A stretch of 64,000 nucleotides of DNA. It comes from a beta proteobacterium MWH-UniP1. GTDB taxonomy: Bacteria; Pseudomonadota; Gammaproteobacteria; Burkholderiales; Burkholderiaceae_A. Each line of letters begins with the position of its first letter. The stretch's first letter is position 1. The notes beneath the pieces were generated by a model. The model searched no databases. It was not told the DNA's origin and saw only the letters and a program-made list of their open reading frames with translations. The translations under genes were made by a program, and so were the position numbers. Shown piece after piece: positions 63,934-64,000 of this stretch. The stretch lies in the NCBI GenBank assembly GCA_036362785.1, contig CP143625.1:124001-188000 (forward strand), read 5' to 3'.

Positions 63934-64000
63934 GAACTGAAGAGTTTGATCCTGGCTCAGATTGAACGCTGGCGGCATGCCTTACACATGCAAGTCGAAC
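63934..64000 (+). rRNA. 16S rRNA, first 67 bases (runs off window)
   Basis: GAACTGAAGAGTTTGATCCTGGCTCAGATTGAACGCTGG-type start (AGAGTTTGATCCTGGCTCAG priming region), then GGCGGCATGCC and CATGCAAGTCGAAC. The ATTGAACGCTGGCGGC wording is typical of Betaproteobacteria. The 5' end is placed by alignment to the E. coli numbering from memory, so it may be off by a base or two. Confidence 0.95.

Overview
The window is a chromosomal segment of a betaproteobacterium, most likely of the order Burkholderiales. Three things point there: the gene order (lptA-lptC-kdsC-kdsD; mlaFEDACB-ABC-ibaG-murA-his-HIT-tatABC-petABC-sspAB; hemA-prfA-prmC-grxD; ubiE-Tim44-ubiJ; rpe-trpEGDC), the 16S rRNA start at the right edge, and the boxA-type rRNA leader. 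Gene content is dense, with many 1-4 base overlaps and a moderately high G+C. The species cannot be named from this.

Layout. 1-2500 (minus): LPS export and Kdo synthesis. 2566-9559 (plus): a CPA2-type antiporter, then the complete Mla phospholipid-trafficking set, a lone ABC ATPase and a BolA protein. 9611-17997: murA and a complete histidine pathway, except that hisC is inverted; HisG is the short form, so a HisZ partner must lie elsewhere. 18020-24920: TatABC, a periplasmic HtrA-type protease, the cytochrome bc1 complex (its Rieske protein is a Tat substrate) and SspA/SspB. 24954-26938: tRNA-Thr, two dihaem cytochromes c and a monothiol glutaredoxin. 27000-32684 (minus): prmC, prfA, hemA, an orphan atypical response regulator and ilvA. 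32798-39021: a 1344-residue FAD/Fe-S oxidoreductase and PhoR/PhoB. 39151-41936: a DUF971 protein, UbiE, a Tim44-domain protein and UbiJ.

Accessory stretch, 41937-54459. It opens with a nested REP-like palindrome and holds a probable rquA (rhodoquinone synthesis, so probably low-oxygen fumarate-type respiration), RidA, transporters, several tiny membrane proteins never likely to be called automatically, a HipBA module with three palindromic operators, and two integrated elements stacked on tRNA-Phe. The tRNA-Phe locus appears three times: a 45-bp copy of the 3' half on the left, the intact gene in the middle, and a 141-bp perfect copy of the 5' half plus upstream flank on the right. All three share a TTTTCAG core at the anticodon loop. 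A diverged copy of an element end lies inside the left element. No integrase remains. Cargo includes a HepT-MntA toxin-antitoxin pair, an unnamed membrane protein with EELSWGQR and HN motifs, an LprI-like protein, and a cluster of small membrane or lipoprotein-like genes of unknown role. This region is the best candidate for undescribed biology.

54460-63516 returns to core genes: a UbiH-family hydroxylase, DsbC, MltA, Rpe, TrpEGDC and a crotonase. The window ends in an rRNA operon promoter, leader and the first bases of 16S rRNA. Quinone chemistry is a recurring theme (UbiE, UbiJ, UbiH-family, RquA, bc1), as is envelope maintenance (Lpt, Mla, MurA, MltA, DsbC, HtrA).
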